Source: Bacillota bacterium (GTDB lineage: Bacteria; Bacillota; Clostridia; Oscillospirales; Ruminococcaceae). Taken from it: a stretch of DNA of 7,097 nt. The notes beneath the pieces were generated by a model. That model made no database searches, was not told the origin of the DNA, and saw nothing but the letters and a program-made list of their open reading frames with translations. Shown piece after piece: positions 1-5,776 of this stretch. The stretch lies in the NCBI GenBank assembly GCA_023413185.1, contig JAEZQD010000010.1:1-7097 (forward strand). The letters run 5' to 3'. Each line of letters starts with the position of its first letter. The first letter of the stretch is position 1. The position numbers and the translations under genes are program-made.

Positions 1-425
1 GTGTTTAAACTTCCGTCGCCGCTGATGGTAAGCGTGCCGCCGTAATGATACACACCGAATCCCGAATCAAGTCTATCACGACCGATCAGGACGTTGTTAC
101 CCAGCAGTTCAAGGTTCAGGTCGCCATCTGCAGAGATGACTGCATCGTAATTCGATGGATGCGTAAGGGACTTGGTAGCATTTGCTCCGTTTAGTGTTAG
201 CGTGTTGGTTGCCGAGTCGTAGTGAACCGTATAATCACTTGCGTTTGCGCCGCTCTGCGTAATGCCACCCGCAAAATCACTTTTCCAGTAGCCGCCGCCA
301 GCGACATTTTCGCCGCCAACATACACCGCCGTAGGCGCCGCCGCGCTGACCATTGGGCTGACTGCCGGCAGCAGGCTAAGCACCATACAAAGGGAAAGTA
401 AAACACTGAGGAGTCTTTTTTTCAT
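1..425 (-). CDS. Secreted surface protein, N-terminal part (signal peptide plus repeat-type beta-solenoid/carbohydrate-binding-like region), cut by window edge
   Basis: The reading frame is open from an ATG at 425-423 to the left window edge, so only about 141 N-terminal residues are visible. A ribosome site AAAGGTGG lies about ten bases before the ATG. Residues 1-30 form a classical Sec signal peptide: MKKR, then a Leu/Val-rich core, then VSAAAP with likely cleavage near residue 28-30. The mature part starts with VYVGGENV, a GGYWKSD stretch, and then HYDSATNTLTLNGA, DGDLNLELLGNN and GGTLTISGDGSL. This Gly/Asn/Thr-rich, short-strand pattern is typical of large clostridial exported proteins with parallel beta-helix or Cthe_2159-like carbohydrate-binding regions; that family assignment is from recalled similarity. 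The protein is probably exported and may be wall-associated, but the anchoring end is outside the window. It follows the short membrane gene at 528-854 on the same strand with a gap of about 100 bases and no clear terminator, so co-transcription is possible. Confidence 0.8.
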   Translation of the reverse strand, partial: MKKRLLSVLLSLCMVLSLLPAVSPMVSAAAPTAVYVGGENVAGGGYWKSDFAGGITQSGANASDYTVHYDSATNTLTLNGANATKSLTHPSNYDAVISADGDLNLELLGNNVLIGRDRLDSGFGVYHYGGTLTISGDGSLN

Positions 426-527
426 CTTGTCGTACCACCTTTTCTGTTATCAAATGCATTTTTCTTCGAACGAATACTCGGACGTGAACTTAGTGAACTA
501 ACCGCTTTTTACATGGGAACAAGTAGC

Positions 528-854
528 TTACCCCTCGCCTGCTCCACACTCGGGGTGAAGACCAAGGATAAGAGAAGGGATGCGGTGCATCGGCTTTTTA
601 AGCAGAGCGTTATAGTCCCTTGCCACCTCGCGATAGACCATGAGTTTGCTACTAAGCATATTCTGCGCTGCTGCGTCGTGCTCACCGCCGCGCTCCCGCA
701 TACAGAGTTTGCGGTGCAGTGCCACCTGTTCACTGATGTCGTCCAGTCTCTGTTTCTTTGCTAAAAGCTCCCTGATACTTGCCGAAAGCCATACTGCAAC
801 CAAGGCTGCCAAACAGACTGCCGCGATAAACCAGCCCAGCATACCCACCGTCAT
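528..854 (-). CDS. Small single-pass membrane protein, weakly LemA-like
   Basis: The chosen start is the ATG at 854-852, because a good ribosome site (AAGGAAG, read from 870-864) sits nine bases before it. The frame could extend to a TTG at 890, but those codons span the ribosome site. The product is 108 residues. Residues 4-24 form one hydrophobic membrane helix, followed by a charged, probably helical domain (roughly 25-90) with heptad-like Leu/Ile/Val spacing. The part around 72-95 (VYREVARDYNALLKK, then RIPSLI) recalls the last helix of LemA family proteins, where a YN pair precedes a proline. The protein is much shorter than typical LemA (about 180-200 residues) and lacks the clear LemA N-terminal signature, so the name is tentative. 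The C-terminus is Gly/Glu-rich. The gene is divergent from the LytTR regulator and upstream of the secreted protein, so it may be an envelope component controlled by that regulator. That role is inference. Confidence 0.7.
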   Translation of the reverse strand: MTVGMLGWFIAAVCLAALVAVWLSASIRELLAKKQRLDDISEQVALHRKLCMRERGGEHDAAAQNMLSSKLMVYREVARDYNALLKKPMHRIPSLILGLHPECGAGEG

Positions 855-894
855 ACAACATCTCTTCCTTCCACGTTTTTGCCGTGGCAACCCA

Positions 895-916
895 TTGATA
901 TGTCTAACAATATCAA
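895..916. repeat. Inverted repeat TTGATAT-N8-ATATCAA in the divergent intergenic region
   Basis: Two perfect 7-base arms (895-901 and 910-916) flank an 8-base spacer. It lies 41 bases upstream of the small membrane gene's start, where its promoter or leader is expected. The geometry would fit an operator for a dimeric regulator or a weak leader hairpin. The sequence is AT-rich, so chance occurrence is possible. Confidence 0.4.
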
Positions 917-940
917 AATTGTCTCAAATACACCAAATAT

Positions 941-969
941 CGCGCGAATGGTAACAAAAAACGCGCGAA
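941..969 (+). promoter_or_regulatory. Candidate LytTR-regulator binding site: direct repeats CGCGCGAA, 21 bp apart
   Basis: CGCGCGAA occurs at 941-948 and again at 962-969, exactly 21 bases apart, which is two DNA helical turns. With the flanking A-rich bases (935-948 versus 956-969), 12 of 14 positions match. LytTR proteins such as AgrA are known to bind pairs of roughly 9-base direct repeats about 21 bp centre to centre, upstream of target promoters. The adjacent gene encodes a LytTR regulator, so autoregulation and control of the divergent gene is the obvious inference. The repeats end about 21 bases before the -35 of the regulator promoter. Confidence 0.55.
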
Positions 970-990
970 CCACATTCGCATATCTGATTC

Positions 991-1019
991 TTGATACAAG
1001 GTAGGCTGTATGCTACAAT
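991..1019 (+). promoter_or_regulatory. Sigma-A-type promoter for the LytTR two-component operon
   Basis: TTGATA at 991-996 and TACAAT at 1014-1019 are separated by exactly 17 bases. Each box differs from consensus at one position. Transcription would start near 1025-1027, giving a leader of about 23 bases to the ATG at 1049 with the ribosome site inside it. Confidence 0.75.
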
Positions 1020-1048
1020 GTCATTAGTTATATTAAGAGAAGGAGCAG

Positions 1049-1789
1049 ATGAACGTGCATATTGCCGTGTGCGATGATAACATCGCCGAGCGTTCTCGCA
1101 TCACTTTACTGCTTGAAGACTACCGCAGAAAGCGGGATAACTCGATTACATACGAGACGTTTCAAAGCGCGGCGGAGCTTTTGGATGCCATGCCCACGCG
1201 TCGGTTCGATCTGCTGCTGCTGGACATTCTGATGCCGGGCTTTACCGGAATGGATGCCGCCAGGGAGATACGTCGCTCGGACAGCGACATCCCGATTGTC
1301 TTTCTCACCTCATCCCGTGAGTTTGCGGTGGAGAGCTATCGTGTAAACGCCGAAAACTACATTTTAAAGCCCGCACGGGAGGACGAGGTTTTCCCTGCCA
1401 TTGACAAGCAGCTTGCACGGCTTGCGCAGGAACAACCGTACCTGATTCTAAAAACACAGGGCAGTTTTACAAAGCTGCTGTTATCAAAAATCGTTTATGT
1501 CGAGGTGGTTTACCGCACCGTACGGTTTAACCTTGTGGGCGGGGAGGTGCGAGAGGTTCACGGTTACCTTGCCGATTACGAGAAGGCGCTGTTGGCAGAG
1601 CCTACCTTTTATAAGCCCCACCGCTCTTATGTAGTAAATCTGCATCAGGTAACCGCACTGGATAAAACGGGATTTTGTACCTCCGTCGGCAAGACGGTGC
1701 CGATTGCACGCAATGCTTTTCCCAAGGCAAAGACCGCGTACATGGAATACCTGCTTTCATTCAATGAGAGGGGGCAGCGTCATACATGA
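1049..1789 (+). CDS. LytTR-family response regulator (AgrA/VirR-like)
   Basis: This 246-residue cytoplasmic transcription factor has a receiver domain (about 1-125) and a LytTR DNA-binding domain (about 130-237). The acidic pocket is D9-D10 in IAVCDDN, the phosphorylation site is D59 in LLLLDILMPG, the switch Thr is T87 in FLTSSREFA, and the conserved Lys is K107 in YILKPA. The LytTR part shows the expected VYVEVVYRTVRF strand, then YKPHRSYVVNLHQV and PIARNAF near the C-terminus. The start is ATG 1049 with GAAGGAG (1039-1045) just before it; the spacing of three bases is short. The histidine kinase begins within the stop codon, so the two are translationally coupled and the kinase is the expected phosphate donor. 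The regulator probably binds the direct repeats at 941-969. All key residues are present. Confidence 0.95.
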   Translation: MNVHIAVCDDNIAERSRITLLLEDYRRKRDNSITYETFQSAAELLDAMPTRRFDLLLLDILMPGFTGMDAAREIRRSDSDIPIVFLTSSREFAVESYRVNAENYILKPAREDEVFPAIDKQLARLAQEQPYLILKTQGSFTKLLLSKIVYVEVVYRTVRFNLVGGEVREVHGYLADYEKALLAEPTFYKPHRSYVVNLHQVTALDKTGFCTSVGKTVPIARNAFPKAKTAYMEYLLSFNERGQRHT

Positions 1790-3117
1790 TTCTCATACTC
1801 AGTCTTTTACGCTACTGTTTGGTGCTGGTGTTTGGCGTGGTGGTATCGCTTTTGTTTGCCGGTGTGCGGGGTAATCGCAAAAGCAGGCTGGCAGCCGCCT
1901 GCTTTTGCGCGGCGGTGCTCGTTGTTCAAGCTGTTTTGTGGAACACAACGGGGATGGAGTTTACCACCCAGATGTACCCCGTTTTCGCTCATCTGCCACT
2001 GATTGTATTTCTCGTTCTTTATTTTAGGCGCCCGTGGTTAATCTCTATTTGCAGTGTGCTTGCGGCTTACCTATGCTGCCAGGTTCCCCGATGGGTAGGT
2101 GCGGTGCTCTGGGCAGTTTGGGATAGCGTCATTGCCGACCATATCGGGTATATCCTGACAATGGTTGTAGTGTACTATGTGCTAAAGCGATATCTCGCCG
2201 GCTCGGTTTTGCAGCTCATGGAACGGTCGACACGCTCCTGCTTACTCTTTGGTGCAGTACCGCTTTTGTATTATTTGTTTGACTACTCCACAACCGTCTA
2301 CACCGACCTGCTGTACACCGGCGCACGGGGGGCGGTACAGTTTATGCCCTCACTTGTATGCACCTTTTACTTTGTGTTTGTTTTGCTGTATTACGCCGAG
2401 TCCAAAAAGCAGGCTGCATCCCAGCGCGAGCGCGACATCCTCGCTTCACAGCTTCATCAAGCACAGTCGGAGCTTCAAAACATGCGGCAGCTGGAGAAGA
2501 ACACCGTGCTGTATCGCCACGATATGCGCCACCATCTGTCGCTGATACGTGGGTTTGCCAGTGACGGTGAGTTGCAGAAGATTAAGGACTACCTTGCCCG
2601 CACCGAGGCGGATATTGAAGCACTTACCCCGAAACGCTACTGTGAAAATGAAACGGTAAACCTCATTTTGTCCACCTTTGACGCACGGGCAAGCAACGCG
2701 GGCGTTGTGCTGCGAGTAAACGTCAACCTGCCACAAACGCTTGCGATAAACGACACCGAGCTGTGCTCGCTTCTTTCAAACGCGCTGGAAAACGCCATCA
2801 CCGCCGCAGCGAAGGTGGAGGATGAAGCGCTTCGCATCGTCTATATCTGCGCTGTTGTTAACAGCGATAAGCTGGTTGTCTCGACAGAAAACGCTTATGC
2901 CGGTGTTGTTGAGATGGAGGGCGAGCTTCCAAAAACAAGGAGCAAAGAGGCAGGGCACGGCTTTGGAATTAAAAGCATGCTCTCCATCGTTGAACGCTAC
3001 GGTGGGTTATACCACTTTGATACTGCCGACGGGGTATTCGTTCTGCGGCTTTTGCTGCCGCTAAAAAGCACAAACGCACTCAATGCCGAGCAAGAGATTG
3101 CACCAGGTATTACGTAG
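1786..3117 (+). CDS. Membrane sensor histidine kinase, GHKL type (AgrC-like)
   Basis: This 443-residue kinase has an N-terminal sensor (about 1-204) made of roughly six hydrophobic membrane segments, a likely coiled coil (about 205-240, SKKQAASQRERDILA onward), then a dimerisation/phosphotransfer segment with H245 in LYRHDMRHH, and a C-terminal HATPase domain. The N-box is SNALENAI with N332 and N336; the G-box is GHGFGIKSM (390-398). The RHDMRHH motif and the HATPase_c_5 style are usual for kinases paired with LytTR regulators. The polytopic sensor with short loops suggests detection of a signal at or in the membrane, such as a peptide, but the ligand cannot be read from sequence. The ATG overlaps the regulator's TGA as ATGA (1786-1789), with a purine-rich GAGAGGGGG ribosome site upstream. 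No agrB or agrD precursor is seen nearby. A hairpin at 3181-3219 probably ends the transcript. Confidence 0.93.
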   Translation: MILILSLLRYCLVLVFGVVVSLLFAGVRGNRKSRLAAACFCAAVLVVQAVLWNTTGMEFTTQMYPVFAHLPLIVFLVLYFRRPWLISICSVLAAYLCCQVPRWVGAVLWAVWDSVIADHIGYILTMVVVYYVLKRYLAGSVLQLMERSTRSCLLFGAVPLLYYLFDYSTTVYTDLLYTGARGAVQFMPSLVCTFYFVFVLLYYAESKKQAASQRERDILASQLHQAQSELQNMRQLEKNTVLYRHDMRHHLSLIRGFASDGELQKIKDYLARTEADIEALTPKRYCENETVNLILSTFDARASNAGVVLRVNVNLPQTLAINDTELCSLLSNALENAITAAAKVEDEALRIVYICAVVNSDKLVVSTENAYAGVVEMEGELPKTRSKEAGHGFGIKSMLSIVERYGGLYHFDTADGVFVLRLLLPLKSTNALNAEQEIAPGIT

Positions 3118-3180
3118 GAATAGGGTCCGACAACCGCTGCAATACGGCAAAAGTCATATGCATATAAGAATAACGGACGA

Positions 3181-3219
3181 ACAAGGTCCACACCCTGCAA
3201 AAGCAGTGTGTGGGCTTGT
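3181..3219 (+). terminator. Long hairpin downstream of the kinase gene, possibly a terminator in both directions
   Basis: The arms ACAAG..CCACAC.CTGC and GCAG.GTGTGG..CTTGT pair around an AAAA loop (3199-3202), with a single C/T mismatch and one small internal bulge. On the plus strand the stem is followed by TTGTTCC, an imperfect U-run. It is 64 bases after the kinase stop and between convergent transcription units (kinase operon and tRNA-Leu), where a terminator is expected. Confidence 0.55.
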
Positions 3220-3271
3220 TTGTTCCGCTTCGTCAGGTATTGACCACGGTTCAAGTACCGGAGCGTTACAT

Positions 3272-3311
3272 AAAAACCATCCCATCCGCGCTTTGGGCGC
3301 GAAGGGGATGG
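3272..3311 (-). terminator. Rho-independent terminator of tRNA-Leu
   Basis: Read on the minus strand, CCATCCC (3311-3305) pairs with GGGATGG (3283-3277). Within this, CGCGC and GCGCG pair around a CCAAA loop, with TT/GA as one wobble and one normal pair and a single mismatch. The stem is followed directly by TTTTT (3276-3272). It begins three bases after the encoded CCA of the tRNA. Confidence 0.85.
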
Positions 3312-3314
3312 GGT

Positions 3315-3401
3315 TGGTGCCGCTGACCGGACTTGAACCGGTACGATGTTGCCATCGAGGGATTTTAAGTCCCTTGTGTCTGCCGATTCCACCACAGCGG
3401 C
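3315..3401 (-). tRNA. trnL: tRNA-Leu, anticodon UAA, with encoded CCA
   Basis: On the minus strand the acceptor arms GCCGCTG (3401-3395) and CAGCGGC (3325-3319) pair over seven bases, followed by discriminator A and an encoded CCA (3317-3315). The anticodon stem AGGGA/TCCCT encloses loop CTTAAAA, giving anticodon TAA, which reads UUA and probably UUG leucine codons. A long variable arm, CGATG-GCAA-CATCG, marks it as a class II tRNA, and the T arm is ACCGG-TTCAAGT-CCGGT. The gene has its own promoter at 3422-3450 and terminator at 3272-3311, so it is a monocistronic tRNA unit. Confidence 0.98.
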
Positions 3402-3421
3402 TTATGAACGGCACAAAAGAT

Positions 3422-3450
3422 ATCATACAGCAAACATGCCATAAAGTCAA
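3422..3450 (-). promoter_or_regulatory. Sigma-A-type promoter of tRNA-Leu
   Basis: On the minus strand, TTGACT (3450-3445) and TATGAT (3427-3422) are separated by exactly 17 bases. The -10 box ends 20 bases before the first tRNA nucleotide, leaving a short leader that would be trimmed from the 5' end. Confidence 0.8.
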
Positions 3451-3454
3451 TATA

Positions 3455-3486
3455 TTGCCCCCCGTCTCATGAGCAGTCGGGGGCAA
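3455..3486 (-). terminator. GC-rich dyad after the minus-strand operon, probable terminator
   Basis: TTGCCCCCCG (3455-3464) and CGGGGGCAA (3478-3486) form a stem with one extra C and a 13-base loop. It lies about 60 bases past the stop of the small Na+-pump-like gene and just before the tRNA promoter. Read on the minus strand, the tail is TATATT rather than a proper U-run, so termination efficiency is uncertain. Confidence 0.45.
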
Positions 3487-3545
3487 AAATTTACCCTTTA
3501 GCCTTCGCATCTGTTCCGTGTCCCTGCGAAAAAAGGCGTGAGTGT

Positions 3546-3833
3546 TTATTGATCGTTGTTTTTATTTCGACGTCGGCGGGACAGCGTGTGAATGACTGCC
3601 CCTATGGTTACAACAGCCTTTGCGCCGTAAAGCAAGAAAGTTAACAAGAAGTTTGGGACGATTTTAGATGCAACAAAAATGGCGGTTGGTCCGTCGGCTC
3701 CGCCGATGATACCAATCGAGCTTGCCTGCCTCATATCGATGTGTAGCATCAGCTTTGCAGCCAAAAGCCCAATCCCAGTAACCGCCGCCAAAATGGCCGT
3801 AATGAGAAGGATAATCTTCGTAGACCGTTTCAT
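3546..3833 (-). CDS. Mini OadB/GcdB-like membrane protein with Na+-pump decarboxylase beta-subunit signature
   Basis: The product is only 95 residues, whereas OadB, GcdB and MmdB beta subunits of Na+-translocating decarboxylases are roughly 370-430 residues. Residues 7-30 form a hydrophobic membrane helix. Residues 39-60 carry SIGIIGGADGPTAIFVASK, which matches the most conserved beta-subunit segment; D47 corresponds to the aspartate implicated in Na+ binding in those pumps. A second hydrophobic stretch follows (about 61-83), and the protein ends in a basic, hydrophilic tail (SRRRRNKNNDQ). Start ATG 3833 has GGCAGGTAGG upstream and begins 16 bases after the stop of the glycoside-hydrolase-like gene, so the two are probably co-transcribed. 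Full transport by such a small protein is doubtful unless it oligomerises or joins another complex, possibly the Rnf-like proteins encoded upstream. It has its own start, ribosome site and basic C-terminus, so it looks like a designed small protein rather than a gene remnant. Confidence 0.85.
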   Translation of the reverse strand: MKRSTKIILLITAILAAVTGIGLLAAKLMLHIDMRQASSIGIIGGADGPTAIFVASKIVPNFLLTFLLYGAKAVVTIGAVIHTLSRRRRNKNNDQ

Positions 3834-3849
3834 ATCCGCCTACCTGCCT

Positions 3850-5055
3850 TTATTGATATTTGCCATCCGCAGCATAAAGCACATAAGGGGTAACCCCCAG
3901 TTCCTGAAATGCGGTTGTTTGAGCAAGGTCTGTTGATATAATTGGCAAGACCGCAGTGCCCGCCGCAACATCGGCAAGCAGATACTCTCCAAACGCCTTG
4001 GTTAGATCGTATGCCTGCGCAACGGGGTCGGATATTCTTGTTTTGCCTATGGTGATATCGCCGCTAAACGCCGACGGCAGAACAATGGGCGCGATGATCT
4101 GTGCGCCGATATTGGCAGGGTCTCCCCCGTATATCATCTCGGACTTGCTCAGATATCCTTGCGCCTCATAGGCGACAATCAGTTTGCAGTCAAACTCTTT
4201 TATGGCGTTCTCAAGGTGGGCAACACAGCTGTTGAGCACCGAAAGCCGAGAATCGTTGGACTTCGGTCCGAAATACGCAAGACCAAGCCCGACGCCGGTG
4301 GGATAATGCAGGGAATCGAGCATCACATACGCGGCACCGCTCTGGGCAACCTCATTGACCAGCGAGGTGATATAGTCCAGCCCTTCGGACGATTCGGGGT
4401 TCACCCACGGTTTACCGCCCTCGGTGGCATAGTTGTCAAGCCAGATTGCGGTTACATCCTTGGTGTAACGCGCAGCCGCACCCTTAATCTTTCTGGCTGA
4501 AAGTGGGTCTTTAAAGGTGTGCAAGCGCACAACAGCCTGTATGCCTTGCTGTTTTAGCACCTGTATACGGTCTTCAAGGCTTGGGGAATCCTCCATGACA
4601 GCGCCAATTTCGCGCGCCTGTGTCAGCTTTGAGTCGTAATAAATTACGCCGCTAGCGTCCTTGACCTCCATCACCACCGTGTTTACTCCAAGCTCTTTGG
4701 CCTGCGCAACAAACGAGTCAAAGCGGCTGTCGTCGGCAAATACGACGGTTGGCATGTAAGCCGCCTGGATGGCATCGACCGCGATGGTACCGCCTGGCTC
4801 GTTGGGTTGCTCAGAGGAAGGTAAGCTGCTGGACTGAGGAGGGCTTGAGGACGCGTTCTTTTCATTATTGAGGCGGACACGCATTTCTCCGCTAACAAAG
4901 CTCATGACCGGTTCCGCCACGCTGTACCCCACAAAAAACAACGCACACAACAACAAAATACCGCCTACCATCTTAAAGACACCCACACGTCGGCGTGTCG
5001 CCCCCTGATACACTCGCTTATGGCGTTTGATTTTAAAGTTTGAGTTGTGAGACAC
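3850..5055 (-). CDS. Membrane-anchored putative glycoside hydrolase, DUF4015-like
   Basis: I chose the GTG at 5055-5053 because AAAGGCGG stands nine bases before it; the frame extends to an ATG at 5091, which lacks a ribosome site (413 instead of 401 residues). From the GTG, residues 1-28 are very basic (KIKRHKRVYQG, TRRR), 30-50 form a membrane helix, and 66-88 are a Ser/Pro linker. The extracytoplasmic domain then follows (about 95-401). It resembles the DUF4015 putative glycosyl hydrolase family (TIM-barrel type): NTVVMEVKDASGVIYY (about 125-140), RLHTFKDPLSARK (about 177-189), PWVNPESSEGLDY, and YVMLDSLHYPTG (about 243-254), where the family usually has an FDY..RFP-like segment. Substrate and activity are unknown; a cell-wall glycan is a reasonable guess. 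The gene lies between rnfA (64-base gap) and the mini OadB-like gene (16-base gap), an unexpected neighbour for a redox pump. Confidence 0.85.
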   Translation of the reverse strand: MSHNSNFKIKRHKRVYQGATRRRVGVFKMVGGILLLCALFFVGYSVAEPVMSFVSGEMRVRLNNEKNASSSPPQSSSLPSSEQPNEPGGTIAVDAIQAAYMPTVVFADDSRFDSFVAQAKELGVNTVVMEVKDASGVIYYDSKLTQAREIGAVMEDSPSLEDRIQVLKQQGIQAVVRLHTFKDPLSARKIKGAAARYTKDVTAIWLDNYATEGGKPWVNPESSEGLDYITSLVNEVAQSGAAYVMLDSLHYPTGVGLGLAYFGPKSNDSRLSVLNSCVAHLENAIKEFDCKLIVAYEAQGYLSKSEMIYGGDPANIGAQIIAPIVLPSAFSGDITIGKTRISDPVAQAYDLTKAFGEYLLADVAAGTAVLPIISTDLAQTTAFQELGVTPYVLYAADGKYQ

Positions 5056-5119
5056 TTTGGGGCACCGCCTTTCGCTGATAGTCGGTAACATATGCCGCTA
5101 ATCCGCGACCATATTCACG

Positions 5120-5716
5120 CTAGAACGGAAGCTGATGACCGATTAGCCCGAATAAGGCAAGGGAAATCAGTCCAATATACAACAGTGCAATGGGCAGCCC
5201 ACGGAAGGTTCTTGGGATACGGTCGGTATCCAGCCTGCGTTTGCCCTCTGCAATTACAAGCGACGCAACCGTGAATCCGATACCCGAGCCAAACGAGAAA
5301 CCCGCAGCCTGAACCAAAGTATAGCCTCCGTTAAGAGAGATATACAAAACACCGAGCATTGCACAGTTAAACGTTGCATAAGGCAGATAACTGCGCAGAT
5401 ATTCACCCGCCGATTTCATAATCCTGCCAACAGTAAAATATACTATATAGTATAGCAGTGTGAGAAGTAGAATAAACACCAAAGGACGAACGTATGCGCG
5501 AAAACTCAGCCGCGAAATCAGCGGATTGACCACGCATGACAGCATCGAACTTGCCAGCGCCATAAAGGTAAACAGCGCGCCAAACTGAAAGATGCGTTTT
5601 GCTCCGCTCGCCGAAAACAGAACCGTGCTGGTTCCAAGACCACGAGAAAGCACGAGATTTTCTATCAATGCCGCTGTTGCCGCATAGGCAAAAAACTGCA
5701 CCATCATCTCTTTCAT
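5120..5716 (-). CDS. rnfA: RnfA-like membrane subunit of an Rnf-type electron transport complex
   Basis: The start is ATG 5716 with GGAAAGGA upstream, giving 198 residues, the usual RnfA size; the longer in-frame start at 5758 adds an uncharacteristic hydrophilic leader. About six membrane helices are visible. Family landmarks are ENLVLSRGLG (19-28), LPYATFNCAMLGV (111-123), GSGIGFTVASLVIAEGKRRLD (143-163) and IPRTFRGLPIALLYIGLISLALFG (167-190). RnfA and RnfE form a pseudo-symmetric pair in the membrane and hold a [2Fe-2S] cluster with two cysteines each. Here C118 in FNCAMLG is kept, but the first ligand, the Cys of FLGLCPF in E. coli RsxA, is replaced by S30 in GLGTSTVL. Another cysteine (C61) is at a different place. 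The gene follows rnfE after 60 bases, and no rnfB follows it. Confidence 0.88.
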   Translation of the reverse strand: MKEMMVQFFAYAATAALIENLVLSRGLGTSTVLFSASGAKRIFQFGALFTFMALASSMLSCVVNPLISRLSFRAYVRPLVFILLLTLLYYIVYFTVGRIMKSAGEYLRSYLPYATFNCAMLGVLYISLNGGYTLVQAAGFSFGSGIGFTVASLVIAEGKRRLDTDRIPRTFRGLPIALLYIGLISLALFGLIGHQLPF

Positions 5717-5776
5717 ATTAAAACCATTCCTTTCCGGGCTTCTGTGCGGGATGCACATGACGCACCGATAGAAAGA

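Noticed and set aside
197..406. Minus-strand 69-codon frame near the left edge
   Set aside because: It is out of frame with, and inside, the secreted-protein gene, whose signal peptide and ribosome site are clear.
484..499. Tandem 9-base repeat GTGAACT (484-490 and 493-499)
   Set aside because: The period of 9 does not fit LytTR spacing or other known operator geometry, and no promoter is visible beside it. It may be chance.
513..954. Two overlapping plus-strand frames opposite the small membrane gene
   Set aside because: The minus-strand frame has a better ribosome site, a membrane helix and sensible composition; the plus frames are Ser/Cys-rich and look like shadows.
3240..3265. GGTTCAAGTACCGG, resembling a tRNA T-arm on the plus strand
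   Set aside because: The stem does not pair correctly around the 7-base loop and no acceptor or anticodon arm is nearby, so there is no support for a second tRNA or an attachment-site remnant.
2997..3510. Open frames on both strands across the tRNA region (for example 3083-3472 plus, 3154-3510 and 2997-3395 minus)
   Set aside because: They run through the tRNA-Leu gene and its terminator; the protein VESADTRDLKSLDGN is the usual artefact of translating a tRNA. No ribosome site or family resemblance.
3501..3536. Imperfect inverted repeat GCCTTCGCA / TGCGAA..GGC after the mini OadB-like gene
   Set aside because: It has a large loop, a four-base bulge and no U-run in the operon direction; the dyad at 3455-3486 is a better terminator candidate.
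4159..4500. Plus-strand open frame of 113 codons
   Set aside because: It is antisense to the well-supported DUF4015-like gene, with no ribosome site or recognisable domain.
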